The notes beneath the pieces were generated by a model that was given only the letters and a program-made list of their open reading frames with translations, was not told the DNA's origin and searched no databases. A stretch of 64,000 bases of DNA from Meconema thalassinum (taxonomy: Eukaryota; Arthropoda; Insecta; Orthoptera; Tettigoniidae), in assembly GCA_946902985.2 (NCBI GenBank), contig OX336393.1, positions 47,011,131 to 47,075,130 of the forward strand. The letters run 5' to 3'. Positions 21,294 to 32,552 of the stretch are shown piece by piece; positions within the stretch are counted from its first letter, which is position 1, and the number at the start of each line of letters is the position of its first letter. A program made the position numbers and the translations under genes.

Positions 21294-24200
21294 TGTTTAC
21301 ACATTTGCCAATGTCCCATTTACATTTTTTAAATGTCAGTTTTAAGTTTTTAAATTGTGTTGATATGGAAACATGGATTTCCTATTTTTTCCATATCACA
21401 GAAGACACGTTTATGATTTAGTCCATGCTGAATGTTTAGTTTTGTAAAACACACATTTGCTGATTTAAATTTTCTTGAAATCACTTTAATGGAAGTGCTT
21501 GGCCATGGCAATAGTGCATTCTCTTTCTGTTTGTTTCCAAAAACATATAGGCCTACTACTACTACTACTACTACTACTACTGTAGGTAAGACTGTTTTAC
21601 AAAATAACACCTATCTACTGCTGCATTAAAAAAACACAAGTGTTAAAAAAATATAGTATACTATTTACCATTTGCTATATACATTAATTACCCCACCATC
21701 CTACCTTGCCGTGTTTGCTTTGGTTGAAAAATCAATGCTACCCACACACACACACACACACACATACACAAGCTTTCTCTCTCTCTCTCTATCATTCTAT
21801 TTGTAGTCATACATTCACACAACCATACCTGTCTTTGAAAACAAATACAACCACGCTATTTATCCTTGACATGCACACTTATCCCAAATAACTTTTAGTT
21901 ATACATTTAACATTTACTATTACAAAAAAATGTTTCCACTATTTACAATTACAAGAATGAATATTTACAAAATACTAAATCTACTGGTTACAAAAAAGCC
22001 ATGTCTCTAAACAATAAAATATAAAAGTCACACCTCCACCTCGTGGTTATAACCCTATGGTAGGCTAATGCATAGGTCATTCATCTGCACTCATTTCCTA
22101 TCCATCAAGGTAAAATTGCATTTTCTCTGTTCCACAAGATAAAAATTATGGTTGCCGGATTGTATCCTGCACTGTTTATGCGACATAGCATTGCCAGTTC
22201 ATAAAACCGTTAGGTAGTTCTCTACACATAGTGATTTTACCACTGCTCTACCTACGCCTTTTGCTTGTTTGGCTTTCTTACAGGCTAGTATGCGATAGGC
22301 AGCATTAACTGTATATCAAACCCAGTCCACCTTTGTATTTGTAATCTAAGTAATAATTTGAAAAGAGACAAGTGTAATCAGTTTTAAACATTATCTCCGC
22401 TTTTTTTGTTTGTTTGTTTATGACATGTATATTAACCCAAAATCAAACCCTAGTCTACCTTATTGAAAGGCTAACAGTTTAACTACTGCGTCACCATACC
22501 ATTCTTTCTTGGTTTGATTCGTTCTAGGCCTTAGAGCTAGAAATCGAGTTACGATCTCCAGTGCAAGAGGCACATGTGCTCACCACTATAGCATGTAATG
22601 GCTAGCTGGTATCATTAGACAACCGAAAATGATTGTATTTCGGTTAGCCAAGCATTTCTGTCATTTGCCTACTGTGTGAGCACTGCCAGCGAGACAGTTT
22701 AGTTTAGAACAAGCGAGTGCGTGTGTGTGTGTATAGATTATTAGCCTCAAGTATTTAAAGCTTGTTGTGTGTAGCGACCATCTTGCTCAGTAACCACTGA
22801 GTAAGTTTTAACAGTCAACTCATAAAAACAGCATAGGATAGTTGTGTGTGTGTGTGTGGTTCATGTACTTGGGAATATGCATTAGCACCATGCGCTAGCT
22901 TTACCTCACCCTCTAAAGGTAGAGCGTTATCCCCTTCTTTGGACATTGCCAATGACTGCATTCCCCCACAAGTTTTACACTTAAGCCCTTGGCTTGTTCT
23001 TGTTTGGTTTGCTTTAGGCTTGGTTTGGTTCAGTTGGGTTTGATTCGACTTGGTTCAGTTTAGTTTAATGTAGTCACTTTTTTATTTTTAGCTACACTCT
23101 TTAACCAATTAATTAATGATAGTCTACTCTTAATTCTTGAATCGATAAATTGAATTTTGTGTGCACCGTTTGTCAAGCCATGCCTACAACCTATACTCCC
23201 TATGTACTACACTCAGATCTGAAAACAAGTTCCAATGGTCAAAGACGTGTCAGTCACCATACGTGTAGCCCACAATAATTCTTTCTTTACCTAGCTAGGT
23301 TTCATCACTCACAGTAAACATCTAACATTATGGGTTTGCAATATATTAAGAAAAGCAAAAGTCTATGATCTTGTTGTTTTGGGTCTTTTTTGGGGAAATT
23401 CATAAGCCATAAAAAGAATGACATCATGTCAAGTTCTGAGTGGACCTTGTATGTCAAAATCCCATTATCAGTTTATAAAATCTCAAGGCCATGCCCTAGC
23501 AGTTTTGGATGATTTCAATCAATGAGACCACCATAAGAAAGATCGGAAAAATAAATATCCTTAAAACAAGTCGTCACATGACCCTCTCCGAACAATGCTT
23601 CGCAAAATTTAAATTCATTCATTGAACATTGAACATGATCGGCGACATCATCCTCGCTTCCCCCTCCCACCATAGTTGCCATATCGTTTGACCTTCAAGT
23701 GTCCTCAGCATCTCTGTGCTTTTTTCATTGCCCTGTTGTCAAGTCAAGTCAATGCATTCCAATAAGCTCAAATAACATCCACATCCTGTCAGTCTGCCCC
23801 CAGCAAGTTTGTTTTCTATACTCACTTCAAGCAACATATAACCAAGTTCTGTTTGTTCTATCTAAAGCTAACTTCATCTGATCAAGGAATTATCATTTGT
23901 CATGTCACTCATAATCGTTTACATGTTAAAGACCCCCTTCAGGGGGTTTAGGTATTAGGTATTCCATCATAGGAAAAATCGGAAAACGAACCCTCGACCC
24001 GCCGTCTCATCGAAATAGCGAATACTGTATTGGTATATCACCACCGTGGCCAGTAATAGCTTCGTTGAAACACGTGTCCAGTGGTATCGTCTCTATCTGC
24101 AACCACTCTTCATGAACATTTTAGACAGATTAAAAGAAAAAGTTTTAAAAACTAAAATGTTTTCAACAAAAGTGTCGTTAGACCCTTTCGCATTTTTTAA

Positions 24201-25042
24201 ACATAAATACTATATTCGAAAGGGGAGAGGAAAGGGGCGTCACCCCGAGTCCTACGACCCCTCGTATACGTCTCTGGCGTTATTGGTTTGTGAGATATAA
24301 CAGAAAGTCTAAAATCACGGTTTTACAACAAAAAATTCTGTTTCCCTCATTCTCAAAAACTTTAACCTATTACCAAAATACATAGGGTTTCGAGACAAGC
24401 CATTTGACACGTCATAGGACCAAATCCGACCATGCATTCGTGAAATATCAGAAAAAGTCTAAAATCATGGTTTTACCCCAAAAAAGCCTGTTTCCCTCAT
24501 TCTCAAAACTCTAACCTATTAATAACATGTATAGGGCTTCGAGACAAGCGATTTGACACGTCACACGTCCAAATCCGACCTTGCGTTTGAGACATATCGG
24601 CAAACTTCGTAGGAAAGTAGGCGACTATCTGATTCTCTCCTCACCACCAAAACCTCTTCTTATCAATCATTTTTTTCAAAGAGCTCGCCCTCTTACAAAA
24701 ATCCCCAGTGCGCATGCGTAAAAAACAAAAACAAGAATGTTCATCCATAGCGGCAGCCAGAAAAACGCATGCACTATATGAGCAACCACGTTTAAGTTCA
24801 TTTTAGCAGCGCAGCTTATACATGTCACATTTGGAAAGAGACTTTCACTAAAAATTACAATTTCACCCCCTAGTAGGGGTAGGTTTTATTTAGGGGTTGA
24901 AATGAGTGGTCCATAGCAAAGCCCCCGTCAGCCCGAGTCCAACGACACCTCATTCGTGAATCTCCGACAACGGGTTCGGGAATTATCGGCTCGCATTGGG
25001 AGTAGTGGTGGGGGGAGTTAGAATCGGCACTACTAACCTACT
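21294..25042 (-). repeat. Right arm of the palindromic element
   Basis: Reverse complement of the left arm. The GTA microsatellite is shorter here (about 21552-21582, read as CTA), and the GT run (about 21743-21765) is also shorter. Single-base differences exist, for example the loop of the CCCCCT/AGGGGG hairpin at 23934-23948. Confidence 0.9.
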
Positions 25043-25700
25043 CACGCCAGTTTTCTGGCTACCTGTCCTGAGCCGTATTCCACCTCCTACGCTGAGAAGA
25101 AAGAATATCCTCCTGAGAGAATTTAACAAAATCTGCAACAACCAACAGCTGCCAATCCATGAGGACATATCTGCAATCCAAATCAATAGACTCCGCTCCA
25201 GACACCCTGCAATCAGAACAGCCAACAACCTGGCAGACCATAACTTCAATCTTCATGAAGCCTGGGCAGAAAATTGGTACACAAACACTCCACCAGAGCT
25301 ACATAGTTTTCTCCATAGTAACAACAATCCATGGGAACTTGATCTGCCCCGTAGGACATGGTGTACACTGAACAGGATACGCACCAACCATGGGAGATAT
25401 GGTGATCTACTATACAAATGGGGAAAGATCACCTCTCCAGAGTGCACGTGTGGCTTCCAGTGTCAGAACATCAAGCATATAGTTGAAGAGTGCCCTCATA
25501 ACTTATATCCTGGAAACCACTTTGACTTTTTGTTTTCTACAGCAAATGTGTTAAACTATGTAAATAATATGTCTGTAAATTTGTAAATTATGGTTATATT
25601 TTCTTTGTGCTCCAAAGAGTGATGTGTAATTGCCATACGATTAATAATAATTGTAATGTTGGTATCAGTGAATGATACTGCATTGTCAGTAAATTAACTA
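25043..25700 (+). pseudogene. Jockey-like reverse transcriptase fragment, right half after the palindrome
   Basis: Reading resumes as TPVFWLPVLSRIPPPTLRRK, followed by LDLPRRTWCTLNRIRTNHG, LYKWGKITSPECTCG and a zinc-knuckle-like CTCGFQCQNIKHIVEECPHN, with a stop at 25584-25586. The C-terminal blocks match the fragment at 61915-62445. About 110 bp of AT-rich 3' sequence follows. Joined with 17041-17340 it would form one continuous C-terminal region, so the copy was intact here before the palindrome inserted. Confidence 0.87.
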
Positions 25701-25721
25701 TTTTATCGTATAAAGGTAAAT

Positions 25722-26098
25722 AATAATAATAATATCATATGGCCTCGGGTGCGAGGTGCAAGCTTTGTTAATTGACGTCCAGATGGCAGCTTGCATGTCG
25801 ATTTTTTTTTATCGCTGTGAGAGTCAAGGACGTTAGATATCTAAGCTCCTCGACACTATAGCGCTTTCTAGTAGAGAAATGAGGAACTTTGTGTTGGCGG
25901 AAAATCCCGAGATTAATTTTACCATTATGAACACGACCTACTGAATTCAAATAGGTTATTTAACATGCCAACATCGTATGACATGCGTACCGTGTTTTTT
26001 GTCACCTTTCAAAAATCACTTACAACAGCCAGGAGTGAACCTGCAAGCTGGGGGTTGGTAGTCCGACACGATAACCACTCATCCGCCGTGGCAAGCTG
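25722..26098 (-). mobile_element. tRNA-derived SINE (family S4), copy 3
   Basis: Orientation is the same as copies 1 and 2. It is flanked by TAAAGGTAAAT (25711-25721) and TAAAGGCAAAT (26099-26109), an 11 bp target duplication with one mismatch. The head is at the right and the TTA tail at the left. Confidence 0.9.
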
Positions 26099-26109
26099 TA
26101 AAGGCAAAT

Positions 26110-27309
26110 GATTTCACAACAATTGAGTAGTTTGTGTGGTAGGATCATAATTATTAAGAAACGGAACAGTTTTGTTCATATCCAGTTAGCGCTACGCTAA
26201 GTTGTTGTGCTATTTCGCTGAAGAAGAAGTTGCTTGCTTCGAATGTTCAGAGTCATTTCTTAACTTCCCTATTGCAGCAGATGACCATGTTATTGCTTAA
26301 TTTTAAACAATTTCATGAAAGCACTCCAAACGTTCCATTGTAGCTTAGATAACAATTTCTGGCGAACATTTCCATCACATAGCATAGGGAAGACCAAACG
26401 AAGATGGCCCAGACGTGCCTGCTGCTGGGTTCAAGATAGACGCTGAGTATGGCGAAAACCAACCTTAATTAAAAAAGTGACAGTCAGTCTGAAAGGCTAG
26501 ACTTTGTATCATTTTAAATGCTACAAATGCTGAAAAATGCTAGAAAGGCTGGAGGCTTCTCGCTTCGATCGAAGCCAAAGACTCTTGACATGTTAGAAAA
26601 TTATCTGCATAATACTTATATTGCTTATCTTGTTTCAAATTACTCGCGAACGGCAAGTGCAAACCAAGGGCAAAGCAAGGTCAAGTGCGCGGGATGCCAC
26701 ACGCTCACCAGAACGCGCGGGGACGTGCCCCTTCCATCCTGTCTAAAACACTTATAGTGGGAGATGTATTGAAGATAGAGATATGCTCTCGGACTTTTTT
26801 GTAGAACTTTTCATGCTGACCAATTCTTACGCTCATAGTATATTGAAATTTTTAACGGTTTGCCGAGCGTGAGCTTAAGAAGCGCACGGACGCTAAGTTT
26901 GTTTTCGACTTTTTCACTGAAATCGTTACTGCTTGGCTTCCTTTCATCATACATAAATTATTGTCTACAGAATCTTTCCTCGAGATATCCTTTACAGAAT
27001 GGTAAAAAACACATCAAAATCCATCTAGTGGTTCTCGAGATTAACCGTGACATCCAAGAATCGGGGATTGTTGTCTTACACTAACGAAGTAGAGATTGTC
27101 GGGGAACACATGCACCAAGCGGTACTATGACGTCACACACCTCAGTGCATCTGGGTCACTGATCTCTATACATGGATGGCTGGTAGCTAAGGCAGCAGTA
27201 AGCCGAATAGACGATGACAGGTATAGCAAGATGGCAGCGAGCGCACGGTGCAATATTGAGAATCCGGCTCTGTGATTGGTTACTGGTAGTTTGATGTTAT
27301 ATATGTATT
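26110..27309. other. No gene seen
   Basis: No recognisable protein or repeat match. Short frames have no family resemblance. Confidence 0.5.
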
Positions 27310-27448
27310 TATTGTGGTGTTAGAAGCCATATTTTCAGTGTTGCCTTAGTAAACAAGAGTTTAGTGCTTTTCAGTCGGTCACCGACTGAAAAGCACTAAA
27401 CTCTTGTTTACTAAGGCAACACTGAAAATATGGCTTCTAACACCACAA
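27310..27448. repeat. Perfect inverted repeat at the start of the Penelope-like element
   Basis: Two arms of about 68 bp are exact reverse complements around a single central C (GTCGGT C ACCGAC at about 27373-27385). The right arm holds ACCGACTGAAAAGCACTAAA and continues into the element's first codons. The sequence GACTGAAAAGCACTAAACTC recurs at 28520-28540, and in altered form at 54075-54095. Inverted partial terminal repeats are known for Penelope-like elements. Confidence 0.9.
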
Positions 27449-28545
27449 TGTTCACGGCTAGTCAGGCAAATCGTGAAGCCAAGAAATTCAAATCACTCAG
27501 GCTTAAACTCATGAATTTAGACAAGTCAATTTGGTTCAACAAAAAATGTATAGAACTAAACCTCACCCCTAAATACGTACCAATTAAAACCGTACCGAAC
27601 ACACCAGCCACGATCATTTCAACCAAACAAGCCAAAGCACTTTGGATAAAAAACGAATTAAGATTTGCATACATAAGAAAGCAAAAAATTAACCAACAAT
27701 TATACGACATTCAATTGCAACTAAGTAATTTCTGGCACGTGGCCCAATGGGACAGCTTCACCGAGCACCTACATGACAACATCAAAATCAGAGCAACTAG
27801 GAAGCATGAAACGCTAGAAAATAAATTAAGAAAACTAGGATAAACACAGAACCATCAATCTAACGAACAACACACGAATAACAATGAATTCAATTTCCAC
27901 AGCAGAGTAAACAACAGAACGAACGTAACCTTTTCTCAAGGTGAAATGAATATGTTAGACAAAGGTTTGAAATACAACTGCACAGACGCACACACGAACC
28001 ACAATATAAAACAGTTAATCACAGATATTGAGATAGCCAGTCACAAGCTCCCAGCAGAAGACAGGGAATTAACCAAAAATCTCGCCACCAACGAAGCCAA
28101 AAAAATCCTCAAACGAGAGGGCGATAGCAATAACATTCAAAACAACAAACAACTCAAAGAAATAAAGTCGTTGAAACAAAAAGTAAAAGAACATGACTTA
28201 ATCATCACAAAAGCAGATAAGGGAAACACTACAGTAATTTTGAACAAAACAGAATACATTAAAAAAACAGTCGAATTCCTAAACAACAACGAAATCAAGG
28301 AATTAACAAAAGACCCCACCAACAAATTCCAAAAACAAATTAAAAGTGCGCTAAAAGAAACAGAATACATACTGACCAAAGCCGAAAAATCAAAACTAAT
28401 AAACATGAACCCGAAAATACCGTCATTGAGGGGACAACCAAAAATACACAAAAAGGAATGCCCAATGAGACCAATAGTCAATTGTAGGAATGCCCCTAAT
28501 TACAAAATCAGCAAAGTGTTGACCGACTGAAAAGCACTAAACTCT
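27375..28545 (+). mobile_element. Internally truncated Penelope-like element
   Basis: The unit is bounded by the direct repeat ACCGACTGAAAAGCACTAAA at 27379 on and 28519 on. Between them is the N-terminal part of a Penelope-type polyprotein. The reverse transcriptase palm and the GIY-YIG endonuclease are missing. Confidence 0.8.
27430..28530 (+). pseudogene. Penelope-like polyprotein, N-terminal region, one in-frame stop
   Basis: One frame runs from 27430 to 28530 with a single TAA at 27841-27843 separating two parts (137 and about 230 codons). The second part has MLDKGLKYNCT, then LIITKADKGNTTVILNKTEY, then PSLRGQPKIHKKECPMRPIV and APNYKISKVL. This is the N-terminal and fingers part of Penelope-type reverse transcriptase. 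The frame ends exactly where the terminal repeat begins (GTGTTGACCGACTGA). The palm motifs expected next are absent here, but a separate Penelope fragment at 63147 has them. Confidence 0.87.
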
Positions 28546-30140
28546 TGATATGTATTTATACTGGCAGTAAATATTTTGTTTTTCTTGTAGTTGTAAAATG
28601 GGCTGAATTTGGTAATTTAAAGCGTAAAATCTTAGTTTTAAGTACCGGTTTGGTGACCCATCATCCCAGGCAAGCCGGTAATACCTTTAATTCCCAGGCA
28701 GATAGGTCGCTTAGCCGTAATTTTGAAGTTATTGTGAAGTTAAGTATACATATGCAGTGGTGCTGAAGCAGACGTGATCGGGCTAGGCTATTGCGTGTTT
28801 AAATTTCATCCCATTTCAGGGTTTTTCGGTTCTGGGTGCGAATAGTTCGCTTAATAGTTGTAAAACGGTGGGGAGAGTATATTTTGAGTAGGTTTTTAGT
28901 TGTATTAAGTTTTATGTGCAGCTGAGGAGTGAAATTGGTTTGGCTTCAAGTGGATTTTTGGCTTTGATCTACTTCCCGTTATTATTAAGTTTATTGTGCT
29001 GCTAGCGTGATTAAAAGCTGTAGTATTTGATGTAGAGTGCTGGGATTACTTGGAGGAAGTGTTGGTTATTTCATGGAAACAGGAATTCATTACCAATTAT
29101 CGATTACGATATGTCGAATCTAGGCCTGTATAGTGAGCTACGTTTAGGCCTATAGGTACATTATTTGAAGAATGCATAATTTTGTGGCATATATACATGT
29201 ATACCGTATATACAATTTACAAGAATGTTTCCAGAAATTGTTTTTCACTCGTTACTGTTACTGATCGCTAATTGCGTGTACTCAGCACCTAAATTGGTAT
29301 TTGTCAGCCGTTATTATACATTCATTTTTATTGATATTCCGGAGATTTACTGACCTCGTAATAACGTGCCAGTGATCCCAATGCTCTTATGCTATGAGTG
29401 AACATATCTCTATATTTTTATGTGCTCCAAAGCACCATTAATTACGATTTAAATTTGACTAGATTATCATTGCTTGCCCATAAGGAGGGCTCGAGAATGG
29501 GTAGACCAACATGGCGGACCGCGCGCTCAACCTGGCGTACTTTCTCGTGCAGCGGAGAGTTGCCATCAGCGATCCATGTATAGAGATCACTGATCTGGGT
29601 ACATTTCGTCTCGTCACCGTAACGTAACGCCAGACCCCAGCGTAACGACAAAGTCGACAAGTTAATTTAAAATGATTACAACCCACCATGATGACGTTCA
29701 GTTGTAACGTGACCACACACGTCACGATCGAAATCTCTCGAAGGAGGTCAGCAGACCACGTGAAGAGAGAGCAATCAACTAATGAAAGACAGCTAAGGTC
29801 ATGACGTAGGGATCCGACGCCATGCTGCAAGTTAGGCTACACTATACAGACAGATACCAAACAGACTGAGTCTGAAACATTTTCGGCAGAAATGCCGCAA
29901 ATACATGCCAAATTAAAGCAGCTTTACAAATTAAGTAAATTAAGGAGTATTGCAGCTATTTCAATAGAAGGTTCAACAGGGAAATGTGATTATTTAATGT
30001 ACAGAAGCATTCGCTGCTTAGGCGACTTACATGAAACAAGGGAGGGATAGTAAGTTACGTTTTTGTTATTAAATTACAAGGTTAATCATGTTGAAACTTC
30101 TAAATATTAAACATTCAGTCCTCGCTTCAGGAGGGTCGTA
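28546..30140. other. No gene seen
   Basis: AT-rich DNA without a supportable frame. The one curiosity is an inverted 18 bp match (ATCCATGTATAGAGATCA at 29572) to 27160-27177. Confidence 0.5.
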
Positions 30141-30149
30141 CAATAAACT

Positions 30150-31488
30150 TGTTGTTTGAGTCTTCAGCCTTTCGACTGGTTTGATGCAGTGCTCCATATC
30201 TCCCTGTCCTGAGCTAATCATTTCATCTATACATAGCAACCACACCCTACATCCGACGGATTCTGTTCAACATATTCCAACCTTGGTCTACCCCTACAGT
30301 TATGTCCTCGACCCTACCTTCCATAACTAAGCTTGCTATTCGTGGGTGTCCTAGTTCGTGTCCTACCAACCTATCTCTTCTCTTCATTAGCAGTCGCCAG
30401 AAACATCTCTCCTCTCCCACTCGTCTTAATACATCTTCATTTGTAACCCTAGGTCTATCTACCCATCTGATCTTCATCATTCTCCTGGAACACCACATGT
30501 CAAACGCTTCAATTCTCCTCTTTTCTGCTGCACCAATAGCCCAAGTTTCACTTCCATAGAGCGCCACGCTCCAGACAAAGGCCTTAAAAATTACTTCCTA
30601 ATAACTAAATCTATATTCGATGTCAACAGATTCCTTTTTTGTAGAAATGCTTTCCTTGCCTGAGCCAACCTACTTTTTATATCATGTTTGCTTCGTCCAT
30701 CAATGGTTATTTTTCTTCTTAAGTAAGAGAAGTCTCCTACTTACTTTAGCTATTCACGTGCCAATTTGATGTCCATAGAGGTTTCTGATTTATTTCGGCT
30801 GCATTCCAATATTTTTGTTTTACATTTATTAATTTTCATCATGAATTCTTTCCTGAAGACGGAGTCCATACCATTCAAATACTCATTCAAATCCTCTGGC
30901 GTGTCGGCCAACATGATGTTGTCATCAGCAAATCTCAGAGTTGAAATTATTTCTTCTAGAATCTTCACTTGCACTCAAAATTATTCTCCAATTTCCTTCA
31001 TTGCTTGTTCAATGTAAAGATTGAAAATTGTGGGTTATAAGTTGCAGCATTGCCCTACCCCTTTCTGATTACCAATTTCTCTCTCATGTCCTTCAGCTCG
31101 AATGACTGCTGTCTGGTTTCTGTATGTAGATTGTAGATCACCCTCCCATCCCTGTACTTTATTCCAATCGCTTTTAAAATGTCAAACAATTTAGCCCTAT
31201 CAACGTTATCAAGAGCCTTTTCTAAGTCTACAGATGACATGATCGTTCTTTTATCTTTCCTTATTCTACCTTCCAAAATCAGCCTATAAGACTTGTTCCT
31301 ACATTTCTCCTGAAACCAAACTGGTTTTCACCCAACTCCGTTTCTATCTGGCTTTCCATCCTCTTGTAAATTATTCTAGACAGGATCTTTGAAGCATGAG
31401 TAATCTAGCTGATTGTACAGTAATCTTCTCATCTGTTAGCTCCTTCTTTCTTTGGTATAGGGATGATAACATTCTTTATGTTCGACCC
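30150..31488 (-). pseudogene. Degenerate non-LTR retrotransposon (endonuclease-reverse transcriptase type), 3' half
   Basis: Minus-strand pieces in order are NVIIPIPKKEG (about 31485), SSVDLEKALDNVDRAKLFD (motif A, about 31235), TLRFADDNIMLADTPEDL (catalytic FADD box, about 30930), INKCKTKILECSR, then ALYGSETWAIGAAEKRRIEA and FDMWCSRRMMKIRWVDRPRV at the C terminus (30567 on). Frameshifts and stops separate them. The C-terminal pattern is the same as in 54865-55800, so both belong to one family. A 3' tail of about 90 bp (30150-30240) matches the insert at 7629-7740. The 5' end is truncated at about 31488, adjoining repeat C. Confidence 0.85.
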
Positions 31489-31499
31489 TCACTATTATG

Positions 31500-32159
31500 T
31501 GTCAGATAACTGTATCATAATGATGGTCATTATAACACTGTTTTCCATTATGATACAGTTTCTCCAGCCAATCAGAGCTCGTTCATTGACCAATTAGGTA
31601 ACGATAACTTCGCGCATGCGCTCAAAATCCAACATGTCGGACATAAACACAACATCGAACTATAATAAATTACCGACATGGAATACCCACCGTCCATATG
31701 TTCGCGTAAATAAACTGGCGAATATGAGACAAGAAATAGCACTGTACCTTAAAATCACCAACACTAATTTCTACACAGCGCATTGTCTTCAAATGACTGC
31801 GGTGACAATATTACTGAGGGACGGCTGATGTAAACATATGCTTGCATATGGCATTGCAACCACACAGAGCGCATGCGTCGGTTGTTCAAAGCTCTTGAAA
31901 GACAAAGATATAACACCCAACGCTCGCTCTGCGATCACAAAATTCCAGTAGCTGACTCTCAACAGATATTTATGAATATTTACGTTAAAACATATAATAA
32001 AGTTATAATTATCGTCGAACATAAACAGTCGTATGCAACTCGCCTATAATGGTAATTAAGACCTTCGTATGGAAATTATAAAACTCGCATACGCTCGTTT
32101 TATAAAAAATACTCGTGTCTTAATTATAGCCATTATAGGCTCGTTGCATAATGTACTAT
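31500..32159 (+). mobile_element. Hairpin-ended repeat family C, copy 2
   Basis: The left end begins GTGTCAGATAACTGTATCAT and contains a hairpin (AACTGTATCATAAT pairs with ATTATGATACAGTT 38 bp on). The right end has the long hairpin shared with 16320-16475 and stops at GCATAATGTACTAT. The internal part differs from copy 1 and is about 200 bp longer. Non-coding as far as I can see. Confidence 0.72.
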
Positions 32160-32544
32160 CTTAAACTTCAGTGAATTATTATTTTGCAAAACTGCCTACT
32201 TTGTGCCTTCGCAAATGCGAAAAGGAGTATCTCTACAAATCTTGGTTTCATTGCGGTCCTCTGAGGTATAGATAATACTAAATAATAGATATGAATTTCA
32301 GCTGGTTCTAGTTTATTAAAGTGATAATAATAAAATGTCCTAAGTCATTAAAATTTTGTTACTAGTAAACGCGATTTCCTTAAATAGTTTCGCATGTGAC
32401 CAGCCGTACCCGCTGGAGCTGTCTCCTGTGATATTGATGACAGTCGACTGTTCTGTGACTGATGGCGAGAGTACAGTGTCAGCGTGGGTGGGATCGCTTA
32501 ATACTTGATGCTTTAATTTACCGTTCGCGTTACGCCTGGATACA
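32160..32544. other. No gene seen
   Basis: Sequence between repeat C and the hAT element with nothing recognised. Confidence 0.45.
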
Positions 32545-32552
32545 ATGTAGAG

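Larger units (their letters stand above)
17341..25042. mobile_element. 7.7 kb palindromic element with ~3.75 kb terminal inverted repeats
   Basis: Two near-identical arms (17341-21113 and 21294-25042) in inverse orientation flank a 180 bp spacer. The ends read AGTAGGTTAG... and ...CTAACCTACT. The flanks carry CACACC (17335-17340) and CACGCC (25043-25048), a 6 bp target duplication with one mismatch, and the interrupted Jockey reading frame resumes in phase across it. That makes this a discrete insertion, not a random rearrangement. AG...CT ends with a 6 bp duplication are like those of Maverick/Polinton elements, but no polymerase, integrase or capsid gene is present. If related it would be a non-autonomous derivative; the class remains open. 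Short frames inside are mirrored in both arms and resemble nothing I know. Confidence 0.85.

Noticed and set aside
18083..24300. Short reading frames in the palindrome arms, for example 18083-18337, 19343-19540 and their mirror images
   Set aside because: Identical pairs arise simply because the arms are inverted copies. They are short, AT-biased and match no family I know.
17341..25042. Palindrome as an assembly artefact (inverted duplication of one read)
   Set aside because: The arms differ in microsatellite length and single bases, a non-palindromic spacer is present, and both outer ends stop at the same point inside a reading frame with a 6 bp duplication. An artefact would not produce that. 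Long-read confirmation is still desirable.
17341..25042. Full Maverick/Polinton element
   Set aside because: Only the end bases and 6 bp duplication agree. There is no polymerase B, integrase, ATPase, protease or capsid gene.
27157..29596. Inverted 18 bp match between 27160-27177 and 29572-29589 as ends of an element
   Set aside because: Too short, and no further similarity beside it or target duplication outside it. Probably chance or shared old repeat.
28546..30140. Host gene exons in the larger repeat-free gaps (also 10306-11069, 26110-27309 and 59401-60265)
   Set aside because: Short frames show no recognisable domain, splice context or codon pattern that I could defend.
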